Source: JACDER01 sp963717765 | GTDB lineage: Bacteria; Actinomycetota; Thermoleophilia; Gaiellales; Gaiellaceae | Assembly (NCBI GenBank): GCA_963717765.1 | Contig: CAVQWX010000008.1 | Coordinates: 57,060-121,059, forward strand | Reading direction: 5' to 3' | DNA: 64,000 bases | In this document: piece by piece, positions 1 to 7,924 of the stretch | Layout: each line of letters begins with the position of its first letter | Position numbering within the stretch: position 1 is the first letter of the stretch | The notes under the pieces: model-generated | Told to the model about the DNA's origin: nothing | Databases searched by the model: none | The model's input: the letters and a program-made list of their open reading frames with translations, nothing else | Made by a program: the position numbers and the translations under genes

Positions 1-7
1 TTCTTGT

Positions 8-388
8 TCACCGCCACTCGAGCGCTCCCTTCCGCCAGACGTACACGTAGGCCAGAGCGAGGATGAGGATGAAGAACGCCAGCTCGGAGAAGCCGAACCA
101 GCCGAGGGCGTGCAGCTGCACCGCGAGCGGGTACAGGAAGACGATCTCGATGTCGAAGACGATGAAGAGCATCGCCGTCAGGTAGAAGCTGATCGTGAAG
201 CGCTGCTGCGGCAGCGGCCCGGTCGACACGCCGGACTCGAAGGGGATGGTGCGCGCGCGTACGCGCTTACTCGGACGCGTCGACAGGACGAACGAGAGCA
301 TGATCAACGAGGTCGGGATCGCGAGCGCGAACAGCCCGTAGATGAGGAACGGGAGCCACTTGTCGACTGTCGCGCCGAGCACTTCCAC
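8..388 (-). CDS. nuoA: NADH-quinone oxidoreductase subunit A
   Basis: Membrane subunit of respiratory complex I (NDH-1), which passes NADH electrons to quinone while pumping protons. The 126-residue product has the family's size and three hydrophobic helices near residues 13-35, 66-86 and 98-118. The conserved acidic loop is visible as PFESG (about 50-54), followed by RFTISFYLTAMLFIVFDIE (63-81), which is diagnostic. A GTG start is used at 388; a second GTG at 382 has an AAGGAAGG Shine-Dalgarno at better spacing and may be the true start. It runs off toward the left edge, where nuoB would normally follow, so this is probably the first gene of a nuo operon. Confidence 0.95.
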   Translation of the reverse strand: MEVLGATVDKWLPFLIYGLFALAIPTSLIMLSFVLSTRPSKRVRARTIPFESGVSTGPLPQQRFTISFYLTAMLFIVFDIEIVFLYPLAVQLHALGWFGFSELAFFILILALAYVYVWRKGALEWR

Positions 389-653
389 CCTTCCTTCTCC
401 GACCGGAATCGGACGTTAGCAAAGGTCGCACGAGCGAGCCGGAAAACGGCTCAACGATGCTAGAACGCGGTGTTACAAAGTCGCGTAGGAAGTCGGCGTG
501 GAAGAGCAATCCCGTATCCGGACGCAACCGCTCGCATCGCCGACGGAGATCTCGGTGCAGCGTCTCGCGACCGTCCTTGCGGACGACGGAGGAGAGGGCT
601 CGGCGCGGGCAGCTTTCGAATTCGCTGACAGGGCACGTTGCTACCATGGCCGC

Positions 654-1058
654 ATGGCAACGATCGAGCGCTCCGACACCCTGATCACGCTCACCGAGGC
701 GGCTGCGGACAAGATCAAGCAGCTCATGGCCGAGGAGAACGAGGTCGCGGTTCTGCGGGTCGCCGTCCAGGGCGGCGGCTGCTCCGGCTTCGAGTACGCG
801 CTCGGCTTCGATCGCGGAGCGCAGGAGGGCGACCTCGAGCTGAACATGCACGGCGTGGAGGTCGTCGTCGACCCGTACAGCGCGCCGTACCTCCAGGGCG
901 CGACGATCGACTTCCTGAACGGCCTGCAGGAGTCGGGCTTCAAGATCGACAACCCGAACGTCTCCGCCTCCTGCGGCTGCGGGCACTCGTTCCAGGTGGA
1001 GGAGGGCGAAGCGCCCGCCGACACCGCCGGTGGCTGCGGCTCCGGCTGCTCCCACTAG
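654..1058 (+). CDS. HesB/IscA/ErpA-type Fe-S carrier protein
   Basis: A-type scaffold/carrier that receives Fe-S clusters and delivers them to apo-enzymes. The 134-residue product has the three ligand cysteines of the family: one in GGGCSGFEY (about residue 41) and two in the CGCGHSF motif (about 108-110). A Cys/Gly-rich tail (GGCGSGCSH) follows, which is common in actinobacterial members. ATG 654 is chosen because the family begins a few residues before the ITLTEAAADKI segment; the frame is open upstream to 498 but that stretch has no similarity. Divergent from nuoA and followed by a flavin reductase, fitting an electron-transfer or Fe-S context. Which of ErpA, IscA or SufA is equivalent cannot be decided here. 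Confidence 0.9.
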   Translation: MATIERSDTLITLTEAAADKIKQLMAEENEVAVLRVAVQGGGCSGFEYALGFDRGAQEGDLELNMHGVEVVVDPYSAPYLQGATIDFLNGLQESGFKIDNPNVSASCGCGHSFQVEEGEAPADTAGGCGSGCSH

Positions 1059-1064
1059 AGTCTC

Positions 1065-2075
1065 CTGTCTACGGACTCCGTCGTTGACATCACCATTCTC
1101 GGCGCAGGCCCGAGCGGGCTGGCCGCCGCGTACTACGCGGGCCACCGCGACGCCACAGTCCGCATCGTCGAGAGCCTCGAGCAGCTCGGCGGGCAGGTGG
1201 CGGCCGTGTATCCGGAGAAGCACGTCTACGACGTCGCCGGCTATCCGAAGATCCTGGCCCAAGAGCTCGTCGACCGCTGCGCCGAGCAGGGCCTCCAGTA
1301 CGGCGCGCAGGTGCACCTGGGCGAGGAGGTGCAGACGCTCGAGCGGATCGACCAGAACGGCGAGGAGCTGCTCTCGGTCTCGACCAACAAGGGCGGCCCG
1401 TACCTCTCGCGCGCGCTGATCATCACCGCCGGACACGGAGCGTTCGAGCCGCGCAAGCTCGTCATCGACGGGATCGACGAGTGGGAGGGCCGAGGCCTCC
1501 ACTACTTCGTGCGCGAGAAGGAGGTCTTCCGCGGTGCGCGCTGCATCATCATCGGCGGCGGCGACTCGGCGCTGGACTGGACGCTCGGCCTGCAGGACAC
1601 CGCCGCGCATCCGATCGCGCTCATCCACCGCCGTGACCGGTTCCGCGCACTCGAGTCCTCGGTGAACGAGGCACGCGAGCTGGAGGAGAAGGGCCAGGTC
1701 CGGATCCTCACGCCGTACGAGGTGCGCGAGGTCCACGGCGACGGACAGATCCAGGCCGTGACGGTGGAGAACACGAACACCAGCGAGACGGAGCAGGTCG
1801 GCTGCGACGCGCTCATCACGCTGCTCGGCTTCCACTCCCATCTCGGCGCGATCGCCGAGTGGGGCCTGGAGCTCGAGGGAAAGCGCCAGATTCGCATCGA
1901 CCCGATGACCTGCCTGACGAACCTCCCCGGCGTCTACGCCGCGGGCGACGTAGCCGGGTACGAGGGGAAGATCACGCTCATCACCATCGGGATGGGTGAG
2001 GCCGCCATCGCGGCGAACAACGCGGTGGCGTCGATCCGCGGCGAGAAGGTCCAGCCGAAGTACTCGACGGACTGA
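1065..2075 (+). CDS. Ferredoxin/flavodoxin--NADP reductase, thioredoxin-reductase-like
   Basis: FAD- and NADPH-binding reductase of the TrxR-like (type 2) FNR family, which moves electrons between NADP(H) and ferredoxin or flavodoxin. The N-terminal FAD Rossmann motif GAGPSG is near residues 13-18; the NADP-binding IIGGGDSALDW is near 163; the FAD-binding GVYAAGDVAGYEG is near 288. It lacks the CxxC pair of true thioredoxin reductases. The reading frame is closed by the upstream gene's TAG at 1056-1058 and holds no ATG, GTG or TTG before the Rossmann motif; CTG at 1065 gives the expected start MSTDSVVDITIL. The first canonical start (GTG 1197) would delete the FAD site, so CTG initiation is inferred. 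Confidence 0.85.
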   Translation: MSTDSVVDITILGAGPSGLAAAYYAGHRDATVRIVESLEQLGGQVAAVYPEKHVYDVAGYPKILAQELVDRCAEQGLQYGAQVHLGEEVQTLERIDQNGEELLSVSTNKGGPYLSRALIITAGHGAFEPRKLVIDGIDEWEGRGLHYFVREKEVFRGARCIIIGGGDSALDWTLGLQDTAAHPIALIHRRDRFRALESSVNEARELEEKGQVRILTPYEVREVHGDGQIQAVTVENTNTSETEQVGCDALITLLGFHSHLGAIAEWGLELEGKRQIRIDPMTCLTNLPGVYAAGDVAGYEGKITLITIGMGEAAIAANNAVASIRGEKVQPKYSTD

Positions 2076-2078
2076 CTC

Positions 2079-2921
2079 GTGAACCTCGAAGCTGCGCGGC
2101 GGCTTCTTCCGGATTTCGACGTCGTCGGCATCTCGCCGCTCGACGGCGGGGAGGTGCACGCCAACTACGGAATTCGCACCGCCGACGGCGGCGAGCTCGT
2201 CCTGAAGGTCTACCGCGGCGAGCTGAGCTGGAAGCGCGACAAGGAGGCCTTCCTGCTCCGGCTGGTCGCGGGCCGCATACCGGCGCCGGAGGTCGTCCAC
2301 GAAGGCGCGGGCTTCCTCCTCATGACGCGCCTGCCGGGCACGCCGGCGCGCTTCAGCGAGGCCGATCCGGTCGAGGTCAGCCGCCGGCTCGGGCGCCTGC
2401 TGCGTGATCTGCACGCCATCACCTTCGACAGCTTCGGCTACATCGAGACGCGAGTAACCGGCCCCGTGGCCACGAACCTCGAGTACATGCGCCTCCGGAT
2501 CGAGCGGAAGGTGCGCAGCGGCCCGCCGGAGCTGCGCGGCGCGCTCGAGCGCCACTACGCCGAGCACGAGGCGGCTTTCGAGGGCTGCACCCAGGCCGTT
2601 CTCTGCCACAACGACGCGCACGACGCCAACGTCCTGGTCGAGAACGGGCGCATTACGGGACTGATCGACTGGGAGAACGCCGTTGCTGCCGATCCGATCT
2701 TCGACCTCGCCAAGGCATGGGCGTTCTCGGACGGTCGCAGCGACGAGACGCTCGCAGCGCTGCTCGAGGAGTACGGGCCGCTACGAGCCGACTGGCGCGA
2801 AGCCTTCGACCTGTATGTCGTCGACCATTTGCTGGAGCTGTGGATCTGGTTCCACCAGCTCGGTGTGACCGATCCGCTGCCGGAGCTGGAGGGTTACCTC
2901 GCGAGGCGGCTCAGTGCCTGA
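2079..2921 (+). CDS. Aminoglycoside phosphotransferase (APH)-family kinase
   Basis: Small-molecule kinase of the APH/choline-kinase fold; the substrate is unknown. The 280-residue product carries the catalytic-loop motif LCHNDAHDANVL (about 177-188; HxDxxxxN pattern) and the metal-binding Asp in GLIDWENA (about 197-204), preceded by a nucleotide-binding N-lobe with LVLKVYRGE. GTG start 2079 lies three bases after the reductase stop, and its own end overlaps the next gene by 8 bases, so it is co-transcribed with the reductase and the DUF4037 gene. Family members phosphorylate sugars, homoserine, choline or antibiotics; nothing here supports a resistance role. Confidence 0.8.
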   Translation: MNLEAARRLLPDFDVVGISPLDGGEVHANYGIRTADGGELVLKVYRGELSWKRDKEAFLLRLVAGRIPAPEVVHEGAGFLLMTRLPGTPARFSEADPVEVSRRLGRLLRDLHAITFDSFGYIETRVTGPVATNLEYMRLRIERKVRSGPPELRGALERHYAEHEAAFEGCTQAVLCHNDAHDANVLVENGRITGLIDWENAVAADPIFDLAKAWAFSDGRSDETLAALLEEYGPLRADWREAFDLYVVDHLLELWIWFHQLGVTDPLPELEGYLARRLSA

Positions 2922-3924
2922 GTTTCTTCCGGGCGCGGAGCTCGCCCGCGCGTTCTACGACGAGGTGGTCGCCCGGATCGTCGTCGGCGTGCCCCACTCG
3001 GCTGCATTCCTCGGCTACGGCTCGGACGTCCTCGGCTACGACACGGAACGCTCGACCGACCACGGCTGGGGACCGCGGCTGCAGATCTTCACCGAGGCGC
3101 AGCTGGATCTCGAGTCTGAGCTTCCGGAGACGTTCCGGGGGTGGCCGGTTCGCTACGGCTGGGATGACCATGAGGTCCGGCATCGCGTTGACGTCACACC
3201 GCTCGGCGCGTGGCTCCACGAACGGCTTGGCTTTGATCCACGAGGCGGCATCGCGACGCGCGACTGGCTGACGACGCCGCAGCAGCTCCTGCTCGAGATC
3301 ACCGCCGGCCCGGTCTTCCACGACGGCCTGGGTGAGGTCGAGCCCCTCCGTGCCCAGCTCGCCTGGTACCCGCACGACGTCTGGCTCTGGCTGCTGGCCG
3401 CCCAGTGGCGGCGTCTCGACCAGGAAGAGCCGTTCGTCGGACGGACGGCGGAGGTCGGCGACGATCTGGGCTCGCGCGTGCTCGCCGCGAGGCTCGCGCG
3501 CGATCTGATGCGGCTCTGCTTCCTCCTGGAACGGCGCTACGCCCCGTACGCGAAGTGGTTCGGCACGTCGTTCAAGGAGCTCGACGCAGCCAGTGAGGTG
3601 GGGCCGCCGCTCGAGCGCGCGACTGCCGCGACCGACTTCCCGACGCGGGAGGAGGCCCTGGTGGAGGCGTTCGAGGCCGTGGCCCGGCGACACAACGCGC
3701 TCGGCCTGACGGAGGAGATCGATCCGACCGTCCGCCTCTTCCACGCGCGGCCGTTTCGCGTCATCGGCTCCGCTCGTTTCGCCGACGCCTGCCTCGCTCG
3801 CGTCGAAGACGAGTGGCTCCGCACGCTCCCGCTGATCGGCGGCATCGACCAGTGGAGCGACTCGACCGACGTCCTCAGCGACCCGGTGCTTGCCCGCAAG
3901 CTCGGCAGTAGACTCGAACCGTGA
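2914..3924 (+). CDS. DUF4037-type nucleotidyltransferase-like protein
   Basis: Protein of unknown function resembling DUF4037. Residues about 33-56 contain a nucleotidyltransferase-like GS...D...D signature (GYGSDVLGYDTERSTDHGWG), placed as the family's N-terminal fold; the rest is an alpha-helical region typical of the C-terminal domain. 336 residues. The GTG start overlaps the APH gene by 8 bases, and its end forms a GTGA overlap with fumC. Pairing with a small-molecule kinase suggests modification of a metabolite or RNA, but no substrate can be read from the sequence. Confidence 0.65.
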   Translation: MPEFLPGAELARAFYDEVVARIVVGVPHSAAFLGYGSDVLGYDTERSTDHGWGPRLQIFTEAQLDLESELPETFRGWPVRYGWDDHEVRHRVDVTPLGAWLHERLGFDPRGGIATRDWLTTPQQLLLEITAGPVFHDGLGEVEPLRAQLAWYPHDVWLWLLAAQWRRLDQEEPFVGRTAEVGDDLGSRVLAARLARDLMRLCFLLERRYAPYAKWFGTSFKELDAASEVGPPLERATAATDFPTREEALVEAFEAVARRHNALGLTEEIDPTVRLFHARPFRVIGSARFADACLARVEDEWLRTLPLIGGIDQWSDSTDVLSDPVLARKLGSRLEP

Positions 3925-5246
3925 GCGTCGAAGAGCGACAGGAGCTCTGGGGCCCGGAAACCCGCAAGGCGATCGAGAACTTCCCCGTCTCCGGCGAGCC
4001 GATTCCCGCACCCGTCGCGCGCTGGCTCGGCCGGATCAAGGCCGCCGCCGCCCGCGTGAACGCGGAGCTGGGACTGCTGGACGCGGACAAGGCAGAGCGC
4101 ATCGCCGCGGCCGGCGACCGCATCGCCGCCGGCGAGCTCGACGACCAGTTCCCGCTCGACGTCTTCCAGACCGGTTCGGGCACGTCGTCGAACATGAACG
4201 CGAACGAGGTCATCGCCGCGCTCGCGGGCGACGACGTCCACGCGAACGACGACGTGAACATGGGTCAGTCGTCCAACGACGTCTTCCCGACTGCCGTCCA
4301 CCTGGCCGCCCTGGACGAGCTGACGCACACGCTCCTCCCTGCGCTCGACACGCTCGCCGAGTCGCTGGAGGAGAAGGCGACCGAGTTCGCCGACGTGGTC
4401 AAGTCCGGCCGCACCCACCTCATGGACGCGGTCCCGGTCACGCTCGGCCAGGAGTTCGGCGGCTATGCGGCGCAGATCCGGCAGGGCAGCGCGCGGGTCG
4501 AGTCGACGCTCGATCGCGTCGCGCAGGTCCCGCTCGGGGGTACGGCCGTCGGTACCGGGCTCAACACGCATCCCGAGTTCGCCTCCAAGGTGCGCCGGCG
4601 GCTGTCCGACGAGACCGGCCTGCGCATCCTTCCGCCCGCCGACGCGTTCGAGTCACAGGCCGCGCGCGACGCGCTGGTCGAGGCCTCCGGCGCGCTGAAG
4701 GTCGTTGCCGTCTCGCTCACGAAGATCGCGAACGACATCCGGCTGATGGGGTCCGGCCCTCGCGCGGGGCTCGCCGAGCTGCGGCTCCCGGAGCTGCAGA
4801 AGGGGAGCTCGATCATGCCGGGGAAGGTCAACCCGGTCATCCCCGAGGTCGTGACGCAGGTTGCCGTCCAGGTGATCGGCAACGACGCTGCCATCACCTC
4901 CGGCGCGATGCAGGGCCACTTCGAGCTGAACGTCTTCGTCCCCGTGATCGCCCGCAACCTCCTCGACTCGATTCGCCTCCTCGGCGCCGCAGCGAGCGTC
5001 TTCGCCGACAAGTGCATCGACGGGATCGAGGCGAACCGCGAGCAGCTCGAGCGCTACGCCGAGCTGACGCTTTCCGCCGCGACCGCTCTCAATCCGTACG
5101 TCGGCTACGACAAGGCGACCGAGATCGTCAAGGAGGCGGCCGCCTCCGGCCGGTCATTGCGTGAGGTCGCGCGCGATGCGGGCGTGGACGAGGAGACGCT
5201 CGACAAGGCGCTCGACTACCGGGCCATGGCCCGGCCGCACGAGTAG
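3921..5246 (+). CDS. fumC: Class II fumarate hydratase
   Basis: Converts fumarate to L-malate in the TCA cycle (iron-free, tetrameric cytosolic enzyme). The superfamily signature GSSIMPGKVNP (about residues 292-302) is intact, with the substrate-loop serine. Also visible are TGSGTSSNMNANEV (about 85-98), NMGQSSNDVFPTAVH (about 113-127) and the catalytic-histidine segment SGRTHLMDAVP (about 160-170). 441 residues, slightly short of the usual 460. GTG start overlaps the upstream stop (GTGA). Aspartase shares the fold, but the TSSNMN segment and length favour fumarase. Confidence 0.93.
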   Translation: MSVEERQELWGPETRKAIENFPVSGEPIPAPVARWLGRIKAAAARVNAELGLLDADKAERIAAAGDRIAAGELDDQFPLDVFQTGSGTSSNMNANEVIAALAGDDVHANDDVNMGQSSNDVFPTAVHLAALDELTHTLLPALDTLAESLEEKATEFADVVKSGRTHLMDAVPVTLGQEFGGYAAQIRQGSARVESTLDRVAQVPLGGTAVGTGLNTHPEFASKVRRRLSDETGLRILPPADAFESQAARDALVEASGALKVVAVSLTKIANDIRLMGSGPRAGLAELRLPELQKGSSIMPGKVNPVIPEVVTQVAVQVIGNDAAITSGAMQGHFELNVFVPVIARNLLDSIRLLGAAASVFADKCIDGIEANREQLERYAELTLSAATALNPYVGYDKATEIVKEAAASGRSLREVARDAGVDEETLDKALDYRAMARPHE

Positions 5247-5249
5247 TAC

Positions 5250-5465
5250 TCAGTACTTCGGCGGACCTTCGGAGTCGCGCTCGAAGTCGACGCCGGAGGC
5301 ACCGGCGCCCGAGGCGTACTGGTCCCGGACGCGGATGTCGTCCTTGCGAGACTCGTAGTCCTCTTCGGCCACGTCCCGCTTCGCCTGCGTCATCGACCCC
5401 TCTTCCTCCGAGAGCTCGGTCCTGTCCTTGTTCCACCAGGAGCTGATCTTGTGAAAGATTCCCAT
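5250..5465 (-). CDS. Small acidic hypothetical protein
   Basis: Unrecognised 71-residue soluble protein, rich in Glu, Asp and Lys, beginning MGIFHKISSWWNK and ending in DSEGPPKY. No membrane segment and no known domain. ATG 5465 is preferred because GGAG lies just upstream; a TTG three codons earlier is possible. It sits between fumC (convergent, 3 bases away) and lipA (same strand, upstream). Codon use resembles the neighbours, so it is probably a real lineage-specific gene. Confidence 0.6.
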   Translation of the reverse strand: MGIFHKISSWWNKDRTELSEEEGSMTQAKRDVAEEDYESRKDDIRVRDQYASGAGASGVDFERDSEGPPKY

Positions 5466-5479
5466 CGTCTCCAAGACTA

Positions 5480-6400
5480 CTAGTACGCGACCGCACCGCG
5501 ACCTACTTCGGCGGCGTGGCGCTGCTCGTCTGCGCGGTAGCTCGAGCGTACGAGCGGCCCCGAGAACACGGAGCCGAAGCCGAGCGCCTCGCCCTGCTCG
5601 CGGAACCAGCGGAACTCGTCGGGGTGCACCCAGCGGTCGATCGTTGCGTGCTTGGGTGACGGCTGCAGGTACTGCCCGATCGTCACCACGTCCACGCCGT
5701 TCGTGCGCAGGTCGCGCATCGTCTCGACCACCTCGTCGTTCGTCTCGCCGAGGCCGACGATGATGCCCGACTTGGTCAGCACGGAGTAGTCGGCGATCTC
5801 CTTCGCGCGCTGCAGCAGCCAGAGCGCCTTGTCGTAGGAAGCCTTCGCGCCGCGCATCCGCGCGTGCAGGCGGCGGACGGTCTCGATGTTGTGGTTGAAC
5901 ACCTCAGGGCGGGCGGCGAGGACGGTGCGCAGCGAGTCCTCCTCGCGGTCGAGGAAGTCGGGTGTCAGCACTTCGACCGAGGCCTCGGGCAGCTTTGCCT
6001 TGAGCGCCCGGATCGTCGCCGCGTAATGGCCCGCGCCGCGATCCTCGAGATCGTCGCGGTCCACCGACGTGACGACGACGTGCTCGAGGCCCATCCGCTC
6101 CGCGCTCGCCGCCAGGCGAAGCGGCTCGAGCGGGTCGGGCGGGCCGTCGGGCTTGCCGGAGTGGACGAAGCAATAGCGGCACGCGCGCGTACACGTGTCG
6201 CCGAGGATCTGGAACGTCGCCGTCCCCCGTCCCCAGCACTCGGCGATGTTCGGGCAGCGCGCCTCCTCGCAGATCGTGTGCAGGCCGTTGCCGTGGATGA
6301 GCTCCTTGATCTCGGCGTAGCGGGAGTCCGCACTCGGCGCGCGCACCTTCATCCACTCGGGGCGGCGCGGGCGATCGGCAACCGGCAGCGACGGCTTCAC
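5480..6400 (-). CDS. lipA: Lipoyl synthase
   Basis: Radical-SAM enzyme that inserts two sulfurs into protein-bound octanoyl groups to make lipoate for 2-oxoacid dehydrogenases and glycine cleavage. The auxiliary-cluster motif CEEARCPNIAEC and the radical-SAM motif CTRACRYC are both intact, and the C-terminal RSSY motif that holds the sacrificial cluster is present. GTG 6400 (MKPSLPVADRPRR) is used, giving 306 residues; the longer frame to 6451 would overlap the divergent cupin gene. lipB lies just beyond the cupin on the same strand, and E1/E2 genes with lipoyl domains are in this window. Confidence 0.95.
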   Translation of the reverse strand: MKPSLPVADRPRRPEWMKVRAPSADSRYAEIKELIHGNGLHTICEEARCPNIAECWGRGTATFQILGDTCTRACRYCFVHSGKPDGPPDPLEPLRLAASAERMGLEHVVVTSVDRDDLEDRGAGHYAATIRALKAKLPEASVEVLTPDFLDREEDSLRTVLAARPEVFNHNIETVRRLHARMRGAKASYDKALWLLQRAKEIADYSVLTKSGIIVGLGETNDEVVETMRDLRTNGVDVVTIGQYLQPSPKHATIDRWVHPDEFRWFREQGEALGFGSVFSGPLVRSSYRADEQRHAAEVGRGAVAY

Positions 6401-6419
6401 GTGTGCCAGTCTACGGACG

Positions 6420-6908
6420 GTGAGCCCGGAAGCGACCGCGCGTTCCACCAAGGCCGGCCTCGTTCACGACGAGCGCGGCTGGTTCGTGGTCAGCGCCCGC
6501 GAAGAGCGCTGGAACGACACCGGCCCGTTCGGCTTCTACTCCAACTTCGAGGGCAAGAAGCCCTTTCCGCAGCTGGGCGTCAACATCAGCGTGCTCGAGC
6601 CGGGGCAGGCGGTCGGCGCCTACCACCGCGAGGCCGCACAGGAGGGGTTCCTCGTGCTTGCCGGCACGTGCCTGGCGATCGTCGAGGGTGAAGAGGTTCG
6701 GCTGCGCACGTGGGACTACCTCCACTGTCCGCCGGGAACCGCCCACGCCGTGCTCGGTGCGGGCAAGGGGCCGTCGGTCGTTCTCGCCGTGGGGCGGCGC
6801 GGGCTGCCCCGGAAGGGCATCGAGTACCTGGAGGACGAGCGCGTGCCGCCGCGCTCAGCCGGCCGGGCTCGCGTCGCTTACCGCGACGGCTGGCTCCCCG
6901 AGCTCTAG
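6420..6908 (+). CDS. Cupin-domain protein
   Basis: Single-domain beta-barrel cupin of 162 residues, function unknown. The first cupin motif is seen in PGQAVGAYHREAAQEGFLVL and the second in LHCPPGTAHAVLGAG, with the usual metal-ligand His/Glu positions partly kept. A relative of the same architecture (…YHAESDQEGFLVLSGECL…PGTAHSFVGAG) lies at 13871-14458. Its GTG start is 20 bases from the lipA start on the other strand, and its 3' end overlaps the lipB 3' end by 54 bases. Confidence 0.8.
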   Translation: MSPEATARSTKAGLVHDERGWFVVSAREERWNDTGPFGFYSNFEGKKPFPQLGVNISVLEPGQAVGAYHREAAQEGFLVLAGTCLAIVEGEEVRLRTWDYLHCPPGTAHAVLGAGKGPSVVLAVGRRGLPRKGIEYLEDERVPPRSAGRARVAYRDGWLPEL

Positions 6909-7536
6909 CTCGAAGACCTCGGCGATCGCGGCGGCCGCGTGGGGCCTGACCTCGTCCAGCGTGACCGGCCGGCCGAGCTCGCGCGCGATCGTGGTGAAGG
7001 CCGCATCCTCCAGCCCGCAGGCCGTGATCCAGTCGGTGAAGGGCGCGGGGTCGAGGTCGACGTTGAGGGCGTAGCCGTGCGTCGTCACCCAGCGTGAGAT
7101 GTGGACGCCGATGGAGGCGATCTTCCGCGGAGGGCTCTCGAGCCACACGCCCGTGAGCCCTTCGATACGCGTCGCCTCGAGGCCGTAGGGCGCTGTGGTG
7201 CGGATGATCGCCTCCTCCAGGTCGCGGCAGTACTTGCGGACGTCGCGGCCGTGCCGGTTCAGGTCGAGGATCGGATAGCAGACGAGCTGACCCGGCCCGT
7301 GAAAGGTGGACTTGCCGCCGCGGTCGGTATCGACCACCTCGACGTCGGCGGCGGCGGGAAGGTGGAGCTCGCCGTCCTCGGCGCGGCGGCCGAGGGTGAT
7401 CACGGGCGGATGCTCGAGGAACAGCACCGTGTCGGGCCGCGTCCCGGCGAGCACGTCGGCCGCGATCTGCGCGCTGCAGCGCCCAGGCCTCTCGTAGCCG
7501 AATCCGGCCGAGCTGCAGGATCTCGCCGGATCTCAT
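6855..7536 (-). CDS. lipB: Lipoyl(octanoyl) transferase, frameshift near the N-terminus
   Basis: Moves octanoyl from acyl carrier protein to lipoyl domains, the step before lipoyl synthase. From GTG 7454 the frame is clean and shows RGGKSTFHGPGQLV, the catalytic Lys in RKIASIGVHISRW and the catalytic Cys in ITACGLEDAAF. The family's N-terminal part is present in another frame starting at ATG 7536 (MRSGEILQLGRIRLREAWALQR); one extra base near 7470 separates it from QIAADVLAG. That ATG overlaps the TGA expected for the SnoaL-like gene upstream. Either a sequencing error or a recently disrupted gene; translation from GTG 7454 would lack the first two strands. Confidence 0.85.
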
Positions 7537-7924
7537 GCGCCCCCAGCCTTCGAAGGGCTCGCGCGGTCCGGGCTCCTCGTGCCAGTACCCGTGCTCTTCG
7601 ACAACCAGCCCGGCTCCGTCGAAGCGAAGGAGCGACACGCCGGCGAGCGTCAGCTCTCCTCGCCCGCCGCGCGCGACCGTCCACCACTCGACGACCGCCC
7701 TGTCTCCGCCACGGCTACCGGCTCGCCGAAGCGGACGTCGGCGGAGTCCTCTCCTCGAAAACGCCTACTCGCGTAGCGCGCGCGGATCGTGCGAGCTCGC
7801 GGAACGGCGACTGCGGAACGTCGCAGCCTGGGCGTACAGCGCGGCGACCCGGTCGGGATCGTGCTCGCGTCCAGGCGCGCTGCCATTCTGCCGCCCAGCG
7901 GCGCGCCGCCGCATCGGTGTCCAT
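7533..7924 (-). pseudogene. SnoaL-like (NTF2-fold) protein, multiply frameshifted
   Basis: A coherent SnoaL/DUF4440-type protein can be pieced together only by changing frame repeatedly. In order: MDTDAAARRWAAEWQRAW, EHDPDRVAALYAQAATF, SPFRE, HDPRALRE, GEDSADVRFGEPVAVAETG, AVVEWWTVARGGRGELTLAG and VSLLRFDGAGLVVEEHGYW, each in a different frame from its neighbour except the last two. ATG 7924 overlaps the stop of the MerR gene (TGATG) and a TGA at 7533 overlaps the reconstructed lipB ATG, so the operon junctions are preserved while the body is broken at five or more places in about 400 bases. Either a young pseudogene or a patch of poor consensus. Confidence 0.7.

Noticed and set aside
267..2621. 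784-codon open frame on the minus strand
   Set aside because: It lies antisense to the IscA-like, FNR and APH genes, has Arg/Ala/Val-rich low-information sequence typical of high-GC shadow frames, and shows no domain.
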